From: Lunularia cruciata
Lineage: Eukaryota > Streptophyta > Marchantiopsida > Lunulariales > Lunulariaceae
Direction of reading: 5' to 3'
Length of the DNA stretch: 64,000 nt
Assembly (NCBI GenBank): GCA_948567375.1
Contig: OX419762.1
Span: 22,212,608 to 22,276,607, forward strand
Shown here: piece by piece, positions 35,622 through 45,600 of the stretch
How the letters are laid out: the number at the start of each line of letters is the position of its first letter
How positions within the stretch are numbered: position 1 is the first letter of the stretch
Made by a program: the position numbers and the translations under genes
Notes under the pieces: model-generated
Database searches by the model: none
Told to the model about the DNA's origin: nothing
Seen by the model: only the letters and a program-made list of their open reading frames with translations

Positions 35622-36492
35622 TTTACCTAACTTCGACCAAGCATTAGTGCATTCCGACTCGCACCAACTACTTTCTCTACAGCGATGAGGTTTCGCCTAG
35701 ATTTGGTCCATCCATATGCATCTTCATTACTCACTTGTGAGTGTGGTTCTACACTCAATGTAGTAGTGATCCACATGACACGATGTCCTTTTGGAAGACA
35801 AAGGATAGCTACCCATGATGCAATTAGTGATATAGTGTTTGCTATGGCACGAGAGAGTGGATACTTGGCTTGGAGGGAGAGTTCGTATGCTTTGCAGATG
35901 ACACGTGTCAAGGAAGACTTATACTTGGTCCGAGATGATCAGGTGACAACAACGGATGTCGTGTTTACGGACCCTACGCGGGATACAATTTCGGAGGGAG
36001 TGATTACCCATCTCCCTGGATGGGCGGCAAGTGCAGCAGCAGGTCGCAAGGTCTCCAAGTATAGGGGCATGCAACGAGGTCACCTCCTTGTTCCTCTAGC
36101 CTTGGAGTTATATGGAGTGATGTACACGGTGTTTGACACATTTGCCAAGGAGTGCACGAGAGCTTATCATGTTAAGTGCCGAGGGGTACCACTCTCACTC
36201 TCATACTTTGTAGTATATTTTAGACAGTGTGTGTCCATTGCTCTACAGAGGGCAATGGATGATGCAATCCATAGGAGAGCAATCACATGAGGTGATGTTT
36301 CTTCAGATGCTCCAGTTGTGTGTAGACCGTACGACTCGCATAGCTTGGATATCTTAGGTGCAGTAGTGCAGATTTCTCATATAGACTCTATTGGGGCTTA
36401 GCCCCATTTTACCTTTTTGTCTCTCTCTTGTACGGCTTGATGTGATCTTCCCATCCTTTGTTTTTCTGTGCGGTCGCCTTTCCCTTTTCTAC
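35622..36492 (+). mobile_element. 871-bp 5'-truncated LINE with endonuclease domain
   Basis: The largest LINE copy seen. It contains the C-terminal coding part (to 36290), then a 3' UTR of about 190 bp with the GGGGCTTAGCCCC hairpin (about 36395) and the end GCGGTCGCCTTTCCC. The 10-bp duplication ATATACTACA flanks it at 35612-35621 and 36493-36502, within the minus-strand copy of the same family. The RT domain is missing through 5' truncation. Confidence 0.85.
35631..36290 (+). pseudogene. C-terminal restriction-like endonuclease domain of a LINE polyprotein
   Basis: An open frame of 219 residues (ATG at 35685; sense continues upstream to 35631). It is the end of a non-LTR retrotransposon protein; this domain nicks the target DNA that primes reverse transcription. 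Counting from the ATG, a zinc-binding C-x-C-G...H...C set lies at residues 18, 20, 30 and 34, then R-x6-HD (44-45), E65, TDVVF with D91, and K122/K125 followed by LLVPLALELYG. This order (CCHC knuckle, H-N/D, D-V, E/K) is that of R2-like and algal or fungal LINEs with PD-(D/E)xK-type nucleases. The frame is intact to its stop, so the copy is recent. Without RT it cannot move alone. Confidence 0.75.
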
Positions 36493-36504
36493 ATATACTA
36501 CAAA

Positions 36505-36588
36505 GGAGAAGAAGGCGACCACGTAGAAAAAATGAAGGATTGGAAGACCCCATCAAGCCATACAAGGGAGAGACAAAAAAGGTAAAAC
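36505..36588 (-). mobile_element. 84-bp LINE 3' end nested in LINE coding sequence
   Basis: A minus-strand LINE end beginning GGAGAAGAAGGCGACC on the plus strand. It is flanked by TATACTACAAA (36494-36504) and TATACTATAAA (36589-36599), a duplication with one change. The interrupted sequence is the LINE's own coding region. The same junction with the same GGAGAAG start occurs at 61794. Confidence 0.8.
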
Positions 36589-36790
36589 TATACTATAAAG
36601 TATGAGAGTGAGAGTTATACCCTTGGCACCTAACAATGATTGTTCTCCTCTGGATTGCACTAGCCACTACTCTCTATAGAGCAATGGACACACATTGCTC
36701 TAAAATATACTACAAAGTATGAGAGTGAGAGTGGTACTTTGGCACCTAACATGATAAGCCCTCGTGCACTCTTGACCAATGTATCACGAT

Positions 36791-37480
36791 ATGGTAAATT
36801 AATCAACCCATCTAGTAAAAGCAATAGTTGTTCCATTTCTGAAAATGGACTTATCTACCACGGGCCCTTTCATTTAAACATATGGTAAATTACTAGAATT
36901 ATCCCAAATCCTTTCTTTGGTGTCGAAGGACCTTAAGAAATCGACCAGCCAAGCAAGTATGTAAATTTCAAATAAATATAACTTTCAAAGATTGGAGCAG
37001 CAAACTATGTCTATGAATTATAAACTCAGAATTTATAAGATTGAAAGCAATTGTTCCCGTCTAAAATGCTCTGAATTCAACATTGTTAAGTTGGTTGTAC
37101 TATGCTTGAGATAAATCAAAGAGAATATTAGTACAATATACGTAAAATTTATGAATAGTATTTATACAAGATTTATATGACCACTATCTCGTAAAGATCT
37201 TAACCTAATCATGAAAGATTCTCATAAAATAATGCACACTTTAATGAAAATTTCAAAAATATTTTCAAAATAAATAGCAGTATTTTTATAATTCTGGACA
37301 GGATATTTAAGGTCACGGATATCGTTCATATAATTATTCATCTTCAAAGAGCTATACCTCCATCGAGAAAAACTATTTTATTTCAACATATTTTTGATGA
37401 AAAGCCAAAAGACTATGTTGTGATATATTTAGACAATTAATACACCAGATGTCTGAGATATCACAATGTGACGTGGCTGA
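36791..37480. other. AT-rich intergenic DNA upstream of the VQ gene
   Basis: No recognisable feature. Confidence 0.4.
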
Positions 37481-38813
37481 TGTTTCCAGTAAGTTCACGG
37501 GATTACGGCACTGGAGTTGCTCTCTCTCTTTCTGTCCGTCATGGAAATGTTAGTGACTGTCAGTATGACTGAAGCGTACAGGTGGACAGCCTCTCTCCGG
37601 CCCCTTCCGGTCGGCGAGCAGGGTTGCCGGCAGGAGCCCGGCGGCGCCATTTATTACTCCGCGCAACGCAGGGATGTACTCTACAGTACAGAAACAACAG
37701 CACAGCGAAAGAAATCCCAAATGGAAATCAATCAACCCTGATCTGATGGGCACTAACTTGACCCTGGTTTGGGGTGGGGTAGGGTTGCCTCGTTTGTCTC
37801 TGTCTCCCGTGTGACAGTGAATGAGGGAAGTATGGCGCATGCGTTCAGTCGTCTACCTTTATGAGAGCAGTGGCGAGCAGATGTCGAGCACATTGCAACC
37901 CATCCCGGCCAGGCAGACAGACAGAAGGCACCAGACAGAGGGACACGTCGGGGCAACGTGAGTGCTCTTCTTTCTCTTTGACTGAGTTTCAAGGCTAAGA
38001 AATTCTACGTCTTCTCTCCTCCTCGTGACCTGCAACAGCACCAGAAGAAGGAGAAGAACACGAGAGCTTTCCTTCCTTCCTTGTCTCTTCACCCCGGATT
38101 GGTGCATCCCAACGTGGGCCAACAAAGGTTGTTTTGTTCGACAGTGGTGTACTTCCTTTCTATCTGCTTCAACAGCCCTTGTAGCTCCTTCTGCTGCGTC
38201 TTGTGTTGTTTGGGTTCTTCTTGATCGTTGTGCTGGATAGCAAAGCTCATGTAAAGCCACTGCAATTTTCTTATCCTGCGACTGGTTGGGTGAGATGGAG
38301 CCACTGTGAATGGATTTCGTGTTCTGAGAGAGGGAGAGGTTGTTGTACCGGTGGAATCACCGATTCGCATGTGTTGGGGGTTCCGTCCTCAGCTCTATCC
38401 TGTGTCTTCGGGTTCATAGTACGAGAGCAGACGTTTCTACTGTGTTTCTACTGCGCTACTACTAGCGAGGAGTGGAGCAAAGGAGCGAGAGTTGGTTCGT
38501 ACGTTGGTCTCTCTAGCTGTTGCTAGGAGGAGAAACAGACAGGGCGTTGAGGAAGAAGGCAGGGGGAGAGGAAATAGAGGAGACAGAAAGACGTAATTGA
38601 CAGCCAATCGAGGAGAAGAGATTATATGGTGAGATAACTTCTCATACCGTGAGACCGAGGTGGACCGGATGCTCTGACCCCTAGAACTACTTGTACCACC
38701 CAAATAGGAAGGGTGAAAGTGAAGCAACAAGAAAGCCACACCTCTTTCGGGTAGTTTCAGTGCAGAAGAGCCAGATTCATCCAATCAGTCGTCAGTAATC
38801 ATACTAATCATAC

Positions 38814-38906
<93 letters not shown>

Positions 38907-39080
38907 ATCTCGCATCATCATCGTAGTAATATTGGTCGGAAGGCTGGTACTGCTGCTGTTTCTCAGTTCCCTTCGTCCCTTTGAATCTTTTGTGTTCATC
39001 TTTCTCAGCAACCCAATTCGTGTTTCTGCTTCTTGAAGGGCGATTACGGTTCCTACATCCGAGCAGAGCAGGTCCGGTAC
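37481..39080 (+). promoter_or_regulatory. probable promoter and 5' leader of the VQ gene
   Basis: A GC-richer 1.6-kb stretch directly upstream of the VQ start codon. It holds the (GA)44 tract at 38816-38903 and several purine/pyrimidine-biased segments. Many open frames occur on both strands here, but none has family features. The abrupt rise in G+C at about 37540 suggests the proximal promoter begins there. Confidence 0.4.
38816..38903 (+). repeat. (GA)44 microsatellite in the VQ leader
   Basis: An uninterrupted 88-bp run of GA ends 177 bp before the start codon at 39081. GA tracts in plant leaders are known targets of BBR/BPC GAGA-binding proteins. Whether this one is bound is inference. 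Its purity implies a high slippage rate. Confidence 0.97.
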
Positions 39081-39962
39081 ATGGCAGCTCCAGCTCCGAT
39101 GGAGCTCTCGGATTCTTCTGATATGAATAAACGGCACGGCCTTCTTGCGGTTAACAAGTCGTCTGGGAAAATACAGAAAGGGATACGTCGGCCAGTCACT
39201 CAGCCTCGACCAGCACCGACAGTGTACAAGATTGAAGCTGGGCATTTTCGGACTCTGGTGCAAGAACTCACCGGGACTGCACCGAGTGATCCAGCACCTC
39301 CTAAGAGTACTGGAAACGCAAGGCTGCAAAAGATCGCTCCGCCTCCTTTGAGACCCACTTTCTTGCATGCCAAACTCGTGCAGCCCTCGCCCAACATGTC
39401 GAATGGTGGGATGCAGCTCTCAGTTCCGAATAATGGAACTCAGAGGTTCAGTGGGATGCCGTTTGGAGGATTCGGGTCCTCGCTCTCACCTCTTACCAAT
39501 CACGGACGAATTTCCCCCTTCCCTATGCTTTCTCCCCATTCGTTCTCACCTTTACCTGCCTTGTCTCCCAGTGATCAGATTTGGGCCAACTCTTTAGAGT
39601 CCCCGAGTAGTGCAGCCATCAGACAGTTGGCTCAAAGTATGGCAAGCGATAATTCGCTCAATACTCAGCACCAGCAACACCAACAGCAGGCAGAGAGTAT
39701 GCGACTGGACCATAGTAATGTATCTTCCCAGTCCTCCAACCATACTTCTTTCCCTCCTTTGTCGCCATCAAATTTCAGCTTGTCACCCCGGTTTGGTTCC
39801 CCGTATCCAAATATCCCTAGCCCTGTTGGGCTGGGAGGAATGGCTTCCGGGTTTGGCATTAGCAACATCTACAATATGGGCGCTCTCAACTCCCCCACAG
39901 CAGGCTTGGCTATGGATTTTGCCTTTTCGGAGCCGGACTTTGTTTCAACTGGGCTTTCTTGA
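39081..39962 (+). CDS. VQ-motif protein (transcriptional cofactor)
   Basis: A single-exon frame of 293 residues starting MAAPAPMELS; the frame is open upstream to 39033 but has no ATG there. The VQ motif F-x3-V-Q-x-L-T-G is intact at residues 56-65 (FRTLVQELTG) after PTVYKIEAGH. VQ proteins are nuclear partners of WRKY transcription factors and often MAP-kinase substrates in defence and growth. Twelve Ser-Pro sites lie in the C-terminal two thirds (for example ISPFP, LSPHS, LSPRF), fitting kinase control; a Gln/His-rich tract lies near residues 194-203. The lack of introns is typical of the family. Its interacting WRKY and regulation cannot be read from sequence. Confidence 0.93.
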   Translation: MAAPAPMELSDSSDMNKRHGLLAVNKSSGKIQKGIRRPVTQPRPAPTVYKIEAGHFRTLVQELTGTAPSDPAPPKSTGNARLQKIAPPPLRPTFLHAKLVQPSPNMSNGGMQLSVPNNGTQRFSGMPFGGFGSSLSPLTNHGRISPFPMLSPHSFSPLPALSPSDQIWANSLESPSSAAIRQLAQSMASDNSLNTQHQQHQQQAESMRLDHSNVSSQSSNHTSFPPLSPSNFSLSPRFGSPYPNIPSPVGLGGMASGFGISNIYNMGALNSPTAGLAMDFAFSEPDFVSTGLS

Positions 39963-40934
39963 TGTGGTCGTTAAGCTGAAGCTTAATTGGAGATCGGAGG
40001 AAGGAATCAATCTCATTCAAAGTGACACAACTTGTGCAAGTCCTGAACCCGCACGGGTATTTTCCACCAGATGCCCAGCAACTTACTCCATGCAAGAGAT
40101 GGGAAGGGCGCTCTTGGAGGCCATTTTTCAACTGCTTAAAGTTTCATGTGCAGCGATTTACATTCAAGCCGCAGTACAGTGCCCTGATTTAGACTATAAA
40201 TCAGGCTGCAAATTGAGAGCGCTTGTCTGTTAGAAAGAAGTGGATTATCATTTTGTCATGCTCCGTCTGTGACTGAGCGGAGGATCTGGAGGGAACGGGT
40301 GTAGATCTTCTCTAGTCCTCGTGAATTCCTGGAGGGCATAGGTTGATCACACTTACGCTAGCCTTTCCCATCTGTAATGAAGCGACAAACAAACAGCACA
40401 TTGGAGAGAAGATGGAGAACTGTAGAAAACAGGGAAAGAGGGATACGGGAGAGAGACTGGGGGGAAAGGATGGTTGGGGAGTAAGAGGAGTGGGGACAGT
40501 TCAGGAGGAAAGGATGGAGTTCTTGTTACGGAGACCGACAGAGTTTAGATAGCAACTCACGAGCTCAAGTGAGAAGAACGCAAGCACGCAGAGATCATTC
40601 ATTATTTCTGCGGACAGTGTACAAATGCCCCAATAGAACCGTCTTCGTCTTCTTCTGCGGTTGATTGTACCCATGGACGGTACCTTACATGTATTTTACA
40701 CCAATACATCAATTGTTGAAGTAAATGTCTACAATGTCATTATCTCATGTGCATTGTTCATTCGGATTTTTGTTTCATAAATCTGTAGACAACGACTGAG
40801 CCACTTTTTTAAACAGTAGCCCAATTCTTGTCTATGTTCTGGATTTTGTGGGCAGTGGCGCAATGTTTGTCTAGATCTTGAGTTGGTAATCGGTTTCGAT
40901 GTCTGGCTTTACTTTTCATTTTCATCAATCCTAA
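39963..40934. other. 3' flank of the VQ gene
   Basis: Probably holds the 3' UTR. Open frames overlapping the VQ gene in other frames (39610-40233) are shadows. No other gene seen. Confidence 0.4.
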
Positions 40935-40972
40935 CTTGTGCTCAAACTGCTGGGTAGCAGTTTGAGCACAAG
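40935..40972. repeat. perfect 17-bp inverted repeat with 4-base loop
   Basis: CTTGTGCTCAAACTGCT (40935-40951) pairs fully with AGCAGTTTGAGCACAAG (40956-40972) around the loop GGGT. It lies about 970 bp after the VQ stop. The stem is shorter than a plant microRNA precursor. Confidence 0.9.
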
Positions 40973-40980
40973 CTACAGCG

Positions 40981-41475
40981 ATGACCTCTACTTCGCACCA
41001 CTTCTCCTTTATAGAAAGTTTTTTATCCTTCTTAATTTCTGTTGAAAGTAGAAGGTTTCAGTGCAATTTTGGCATTACTTCATTCTCTGTGAAGCAACTT
41101 GAACCTTTCATTGCGTTGTACGTTGTTGAGTTTACATTCGCTCCTAAGCAACTTTTCATTTTCCTAAATTTTAAGGGAAGGGGCTCATGTCACACAGCAG
41201 ATGGTCAATTCTTTGCAACTCCTGGAAGCGATTATCTCTTCTTAATTCTGGAGTCCAGGTTCGAAATGGTAGATATATCGCGCTGTCGGTGGACCAGAGA
41301 GATAAATTCCTGTCGCAATCATTGTGATCAGATTACTGCCTTTGTTCGCTGCGGGCATAATGTAGATCTTCAACCCCAGAAGGAGCTTGAGAGAGGGCGA
41401 TGTACTAGAACTCAAAAGATAGCAGCGCTTGCAGGTCTAGATTGCCGACCGAGTCCTGCTGAGATGGGCAAGTAG
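40981..41475 (+). CDS. unrecognised open frame of 164 residues
   Basis: An ATG-started frame just after the inverted repeat at 40935-40972. I recognise no family. The N-terminal half is hydrophobic and Phe-rich (SFLSFLISVES, KQLFIFLNFKGRG). The C-terminal half is charged and Cys-containing (CRWTREINSCRNHCDQ). It may be a chance frame. Confidence 0.18.
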   Translation: MTSTSHHFSFIESFLSFLISVESRRFQCNFGITSFSVKQLEPFIALYVVEFTFAPKQLFIFLNFKGRGSCHTADGQFFATPGSDYLFLILESRFEMVDISRCRWTREINSCRNHCDQITAFVRCGHNVDLQPQKELERGRCTRTQKIAALAGLDCRPSPAEMGK

Positions 41476-42533
41476 ATACAAGCAAATGAAGACATTTTCC
41501 TCAACTCATGGAGATAACTTGAATCCAATTTTCACATCATTAATGAGTTTCGCTCGACCTTTGGTTGGTAAATAATAAGGAAGAGGAGCAACAGCTGCAT
41601 GGGTAACGGATTCATGAATTTCTTTACACTAAACGGTCCCTTTGGTCCATGCCCCCATCATTCCGATTTCTTTAAGTCCTTGTTCGGTGAGGCTCTCGGG
41701 AGAGAAGGTAGAGGAGTTCACAGAACTGCCTATCCTTCAACCCCCATCTACTACTTCTTCAGCTCGGAGTCAATAATTCAAACCTCACCAGGCTTTGGTA
41801 GGTGACAAACCGGTCCGAACTCAGATATGATATGTCACAAATCAAACAACTCCCCTTCACCCGTTTTTCCAAATTGCACAGTTCAAACCTTGTTTGGTGG
41901 GATTAATCATTAGCCATTCTCACTTAATTCGCCTCCAATCGAACACATGGGAGCGAAGCTGCTGTGGTCTCGAGAGCACCGAGGATTGATTCTTAGAATT
42001 GAATCGAGAAGGTGCTCAATTGAGACAAAAACGCACGAGCTTAAACTCATAAATTCGCGAGATAAGGTTAGGGGTTCCGTGCCTGCAAGAGACAAGCACA
42101 CGCACCACCACAACAACAACAGGGCTTTCACAATATTCTCTCGACATAACAGCAACAACATGAACTATGAAGAATGCCCAGCTTTCTCTGATCAAGTGGT
42201 AGCGAGGGAGGAGGTAGGGCTGGCCCCCTGTGATGGGCACTGAACTTTCCACATGAACGAATGAAATGCCACATACAATGAGCATTTAGCCCAAACGTAA
42301 GGACACGGTCGAACTCGAGCCCTTGTTTTGGATCGATGTAATTATTTATAGCCATTATCAAGTACCTTTCCGGTACGACGTCCCTCCATCCGTGGCCAGT
42401 CTTCCGGTCCACCCTCCAACAGTGCCAGCATGAGACACGTCAACGTCAAACGGGCCCTCTGTGCCTCATAACTTAGAAGTTGACCGGTACCGGCCGCATA
42501 AGTTCTATCAAATAAAACAAGTTCATATTTATT
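41476..42533. other. intergenic DNA, moderately GC-rich
   Basis: Several overlapping short frames on both strands, none with recognisable features. It ends with GACCGGTACCGGCCG (about 42481-42495), a near palindrome. Confidence 0.35.
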
Positions 42534-42656
42534 ATTATTATTATTTTTTAAAAATAAAGAAAAAACTTTAACCCCTATTTTAAAATTAGTTTTAAAACTC
42601 TATTGGAGTTTAGCCCCATGTTATTTTTTTTGTCTCTCCCTTGTACGGTTTTTTTC
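42534..42656 (+). mobile_element. possible LINE fragment with an unusual 3' end
   Basis: 42596-42648 matches the LINE 3' UTR from CTCTATTGG(G)G(C)TTAGCCCCAT through TGTCTCTCCCTTGTACGG, then switches to TTTTTTTC instead of continuing to GGTCGCC. A 12-bp direct repeat TTCATATTTATT lies at 42522-42533 and 42657-42668. The repeat is AT-rich, so it is weaker evidence than at the other sites. Confidence 0.5.
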
Positions 42657-42668
42657 TTCATATTTATT

Positions 42669-45600
42669 CTCCTTCTATCTTCTTCATCATGATTTTTAAA
42701 ATTTGAATAACGATAATTTATCCTTCATCTAATTCATTTCTCCCAAGAGGTTTATTTACTCCCCTGATCCCTATCTATTTTCCAGCCGCAACTCCCTACT
42801 TGGCTTGCCTTGGCTTGTCTCAGATAAGTGGGCAATTCGTTTGCTTTTTCCATGGTGATCTTAGTTTTCTACCGTATGGTTCTAATTTGATCTATTTCGC
42901 CCTTTATTTAGTGCTATGAATGTTTGTTTCTCTTGAGAAGAAGAGATATAAGCACTCAATGAGGCTCTATAATAGTGCCGCCCCTTGGCCACTTTGCTTT
43001 TCCTTCCTACATTTCAAAGTATTTTAAAGTTCCTGCAATCACAGGTTTATAATTTCCTTAATCTTCAATAAATAACCCTTTCGTAAATTTTATCATTAGT
43101 TAAGGTGATACCATAAGATTGCTCAAACTTTGAGGCATGGCACGCTAGAAGATTAACTTGAATATGCCTCATGAATAGGGCATATATGACCCCCTTGACC
43201 ACTTTGGTCTTCTACCCATGGCCTCATGAATTTAAAGTCACCCTACATTCACGAGTGCAGGCTTTTATTGAAGCTTTTGTTTTCGATATTAATTGGTTTG
43301 GATGGGTCAGCGCGGCTTGATTTGGGGATATTGTGCGATGCACAAGTTGAACTTTTCTAGTCCAGAATAACTTCCACATTTACTATCTTGACGAGTATGA
43401 TTACGGGGGCTTCTATATTTGTGTGGATTTTCCCTTGGTAGAAACTTGTCGTCTTTAAATAAATTGCTGACTTTCAATAAACAAGAAATCTCTTAGAAGA
43501 ATAATAGATTGCTTGACTGCCTTGTGATGGACATTATTACAAGGTCATAGATACAACCTAGCGAATACCCTCAGCAGTGACTGAGCATATAAGCCTTCAT
43601 GGCATGGTATCAACTTTTAGGTCACCTTATTTCCATATTAACGTACTTACACTATTCAAATAAATGAGGCTTTTCGGACCAGGTATATTCTCACCTTTAT
43701 CCAGTCCCTTTCTATTATCCATATCCATTCCCTTTCCAATATATTGGTTGGATTACAACCATATCCCTTCTTGACTGAGCTGAATATGCTATAGAGGATT
43801 CTAAAATCCAACCGCCATCTTATCCAAATATGACCGTCTTAGTTTAGTGTGACCCTCCCTTTTCTTAGCCCATGCAATGCATGGGTTAGTGTGTCTTCTG
43901 AAGTCTCGAGATTAACCCTATAAGTTTTGGAAAATATGATTTAATTTTTGATAAAATATTTATTTAAAAACGTATTCGAATCAAAAGTATTAATTTTATG
44001 ACCTACTTAGTTTATGGGTTATATTTATCTCATATCGGAGTATAATATATAGTGAGGAGTGACATTTTATCAAAATTTAACACTAAAAATTAAAAGGTGG
44101 AAAATGAATAAGATGAATGGTAGGAGAATATGTCTTTGAATTTGTAATTTACTCTTTAATGGGAAGAGAAACTCTTTTTCCCTTATTATATTTGAAGTTG
44201 AGTTCAAAATAATTTTTGACTATTTTATGCACTTTTTTAAACTTATATTGCTCTCAGATGTTAGAACTTTAGACTTTTTTCCTTTTGATAAAAATCCTTT
44301 AGAACCATTCAGACTATTGTGAAGAACTATATAGGATACTTTGAATATATATTATAGAATATATAAATGTATCAACGTGAGCTAGATCAAGTAGTTTTGT
44401 ACATGAAATACAACTAATATTTTTCACTTTCAATTTTTAAACATAAATTATCATTACTTTATATCTAGCGTAATAAATATATAATCTTGGATAATAAATT
44501 TATAGGTTCATTGTTTTGGCAACTTGGAGTAGCAAAACTGACAAAAAATTTATAAGAAATCAAATATTAAAGAACTTTTTCTTTGAAAATTTTGAATTTT
44601 TTTGGAAAAAAGAACGATCAATTACATTAGTATGAGTTTTTAAAATTTTTAATTAACTAAGATTCTAAAAAACTAATAGACACGGCTACACGGCTCCTCC
44701 TCTCAGGGCAGCGATCCCAATCCCACGAAAAGTTTATATCATAGAGATATCCAATATATTTATATGACATCAATATCCAAGTAAGCTATCACTGAACGAA
44801 ATCTTATTGCGAGTTGATTTTGTTTTCCAGCATTTAGATACCACTGGATGCCCATCCCACGCATTTATGGAGTCCAGAATTAGTTCAAATGTTTATCCCT
44901 AGATCCATACTACACTGTTCTGTCTGCAATATCAGTTACTCATTTACTAAATTCACTAAGTTTGCAGGTCTTATATACCTCCATTCTATAATTCCTAACC
45001 TCGTGTAATTTTAAACCGATTCGAAAATCCGATTACATCAGTGTCAGTGTTGTAGAGGATACGTCATGGTTCCATAGAACCTTCACTAACTTTTACCAAA
45101 TTTATTTGTCTCCCTGAACCTTTCTCCAGATCATCACATATTATTGCAGAAATTCATAATTTTTTACCTATGTCCACTCTGTTCCCTTTATCATAATATA
45201 AATAATAGTCTAGAGATTAAGATTAGAATTTTTGTAGCCTTTCCTTTTGTAATAATTCTAAGGAAAAGCAACAATCAGTTTGGCAGATATTATTGAGAAG
45301 GCTGTCCTTTCTTGGTAAAGAGGGTACTTCAACAAGTCCGTCCTTCATAACTAGAACTTTTGATAATCGTTTTTCAGCTCATCTAAAATTTTCTTCATTG
45401 TTTCCTCCGAGAAACAATGAGGAAAATGGTCATACACACAGCCGATCCTATCATGTCGACCACACCTTTACGTTCCCAGGCAAAGCTTGAACCCAATACC
45501 ATGCAGAAATTTGAACAAACTAGATTTGTTTGAAGAAAGCACTAGAATTCTGGCTTTAATGTCAAATAAAAGATAACATAATAAGCAAATGATATATTTT

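Larger units (their letters stand above)
35349..36790 (-). mobile_element. minus-strand LINE copy that hosts two nested LINE insertions
   Basis: An older LINE copy runs on the minus strand. Its 3' end (GGTCGCCTT side) is at 35349 and it reads through the 3' UTR and last codons to 35621. After an inserted plus-strand LINE (35622-36492) it resumes at 36503, is interrupted again by a short minus copy (36505-36588), and continues to about 36790. A partial internal duplication (GTATGAGAGTGAGAGT occurs at about 36599 and 36716) complicates its right part. The outer target-site duplication could not be identified. Confidence 0.75.

Noticed and set aside
35349-36480. DNA transposon with long terminal inverted repeats around a 201-residue ORF
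   Set aside because: The 'inverted repeats' are two LINE 3' ends facing outward. The plus copy has its own target-site duplication inside the minus copy, and single ends occur alone elsewhere with their own duplications.
37517-38784. Several 90-130 residue frames on both strands upstream of the VQ gene
   Set aside because: Expected by chance in GC-richer sequence; mutually overlapping and without recognisable domains.
38808-39368. 186-residue minus-strand ORF opposite the VQ gene
   Set aside because: It consists largely of Ser-Leu from the complement of the GA tract and then antisense of the VQ exon; it has no domain.
39610-40233. 207-residue plus-strand ORF overlapping the VQ gene
   Set aside because: A shadow of the VQ reading frame in another frame; no family features.
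40935-40972. Rho-independent terminator or microRNA precursor
   Set aside because: Plants do not use such terminators, there is no T run, and the 17-bp stem is too short for a microRNA duplex.
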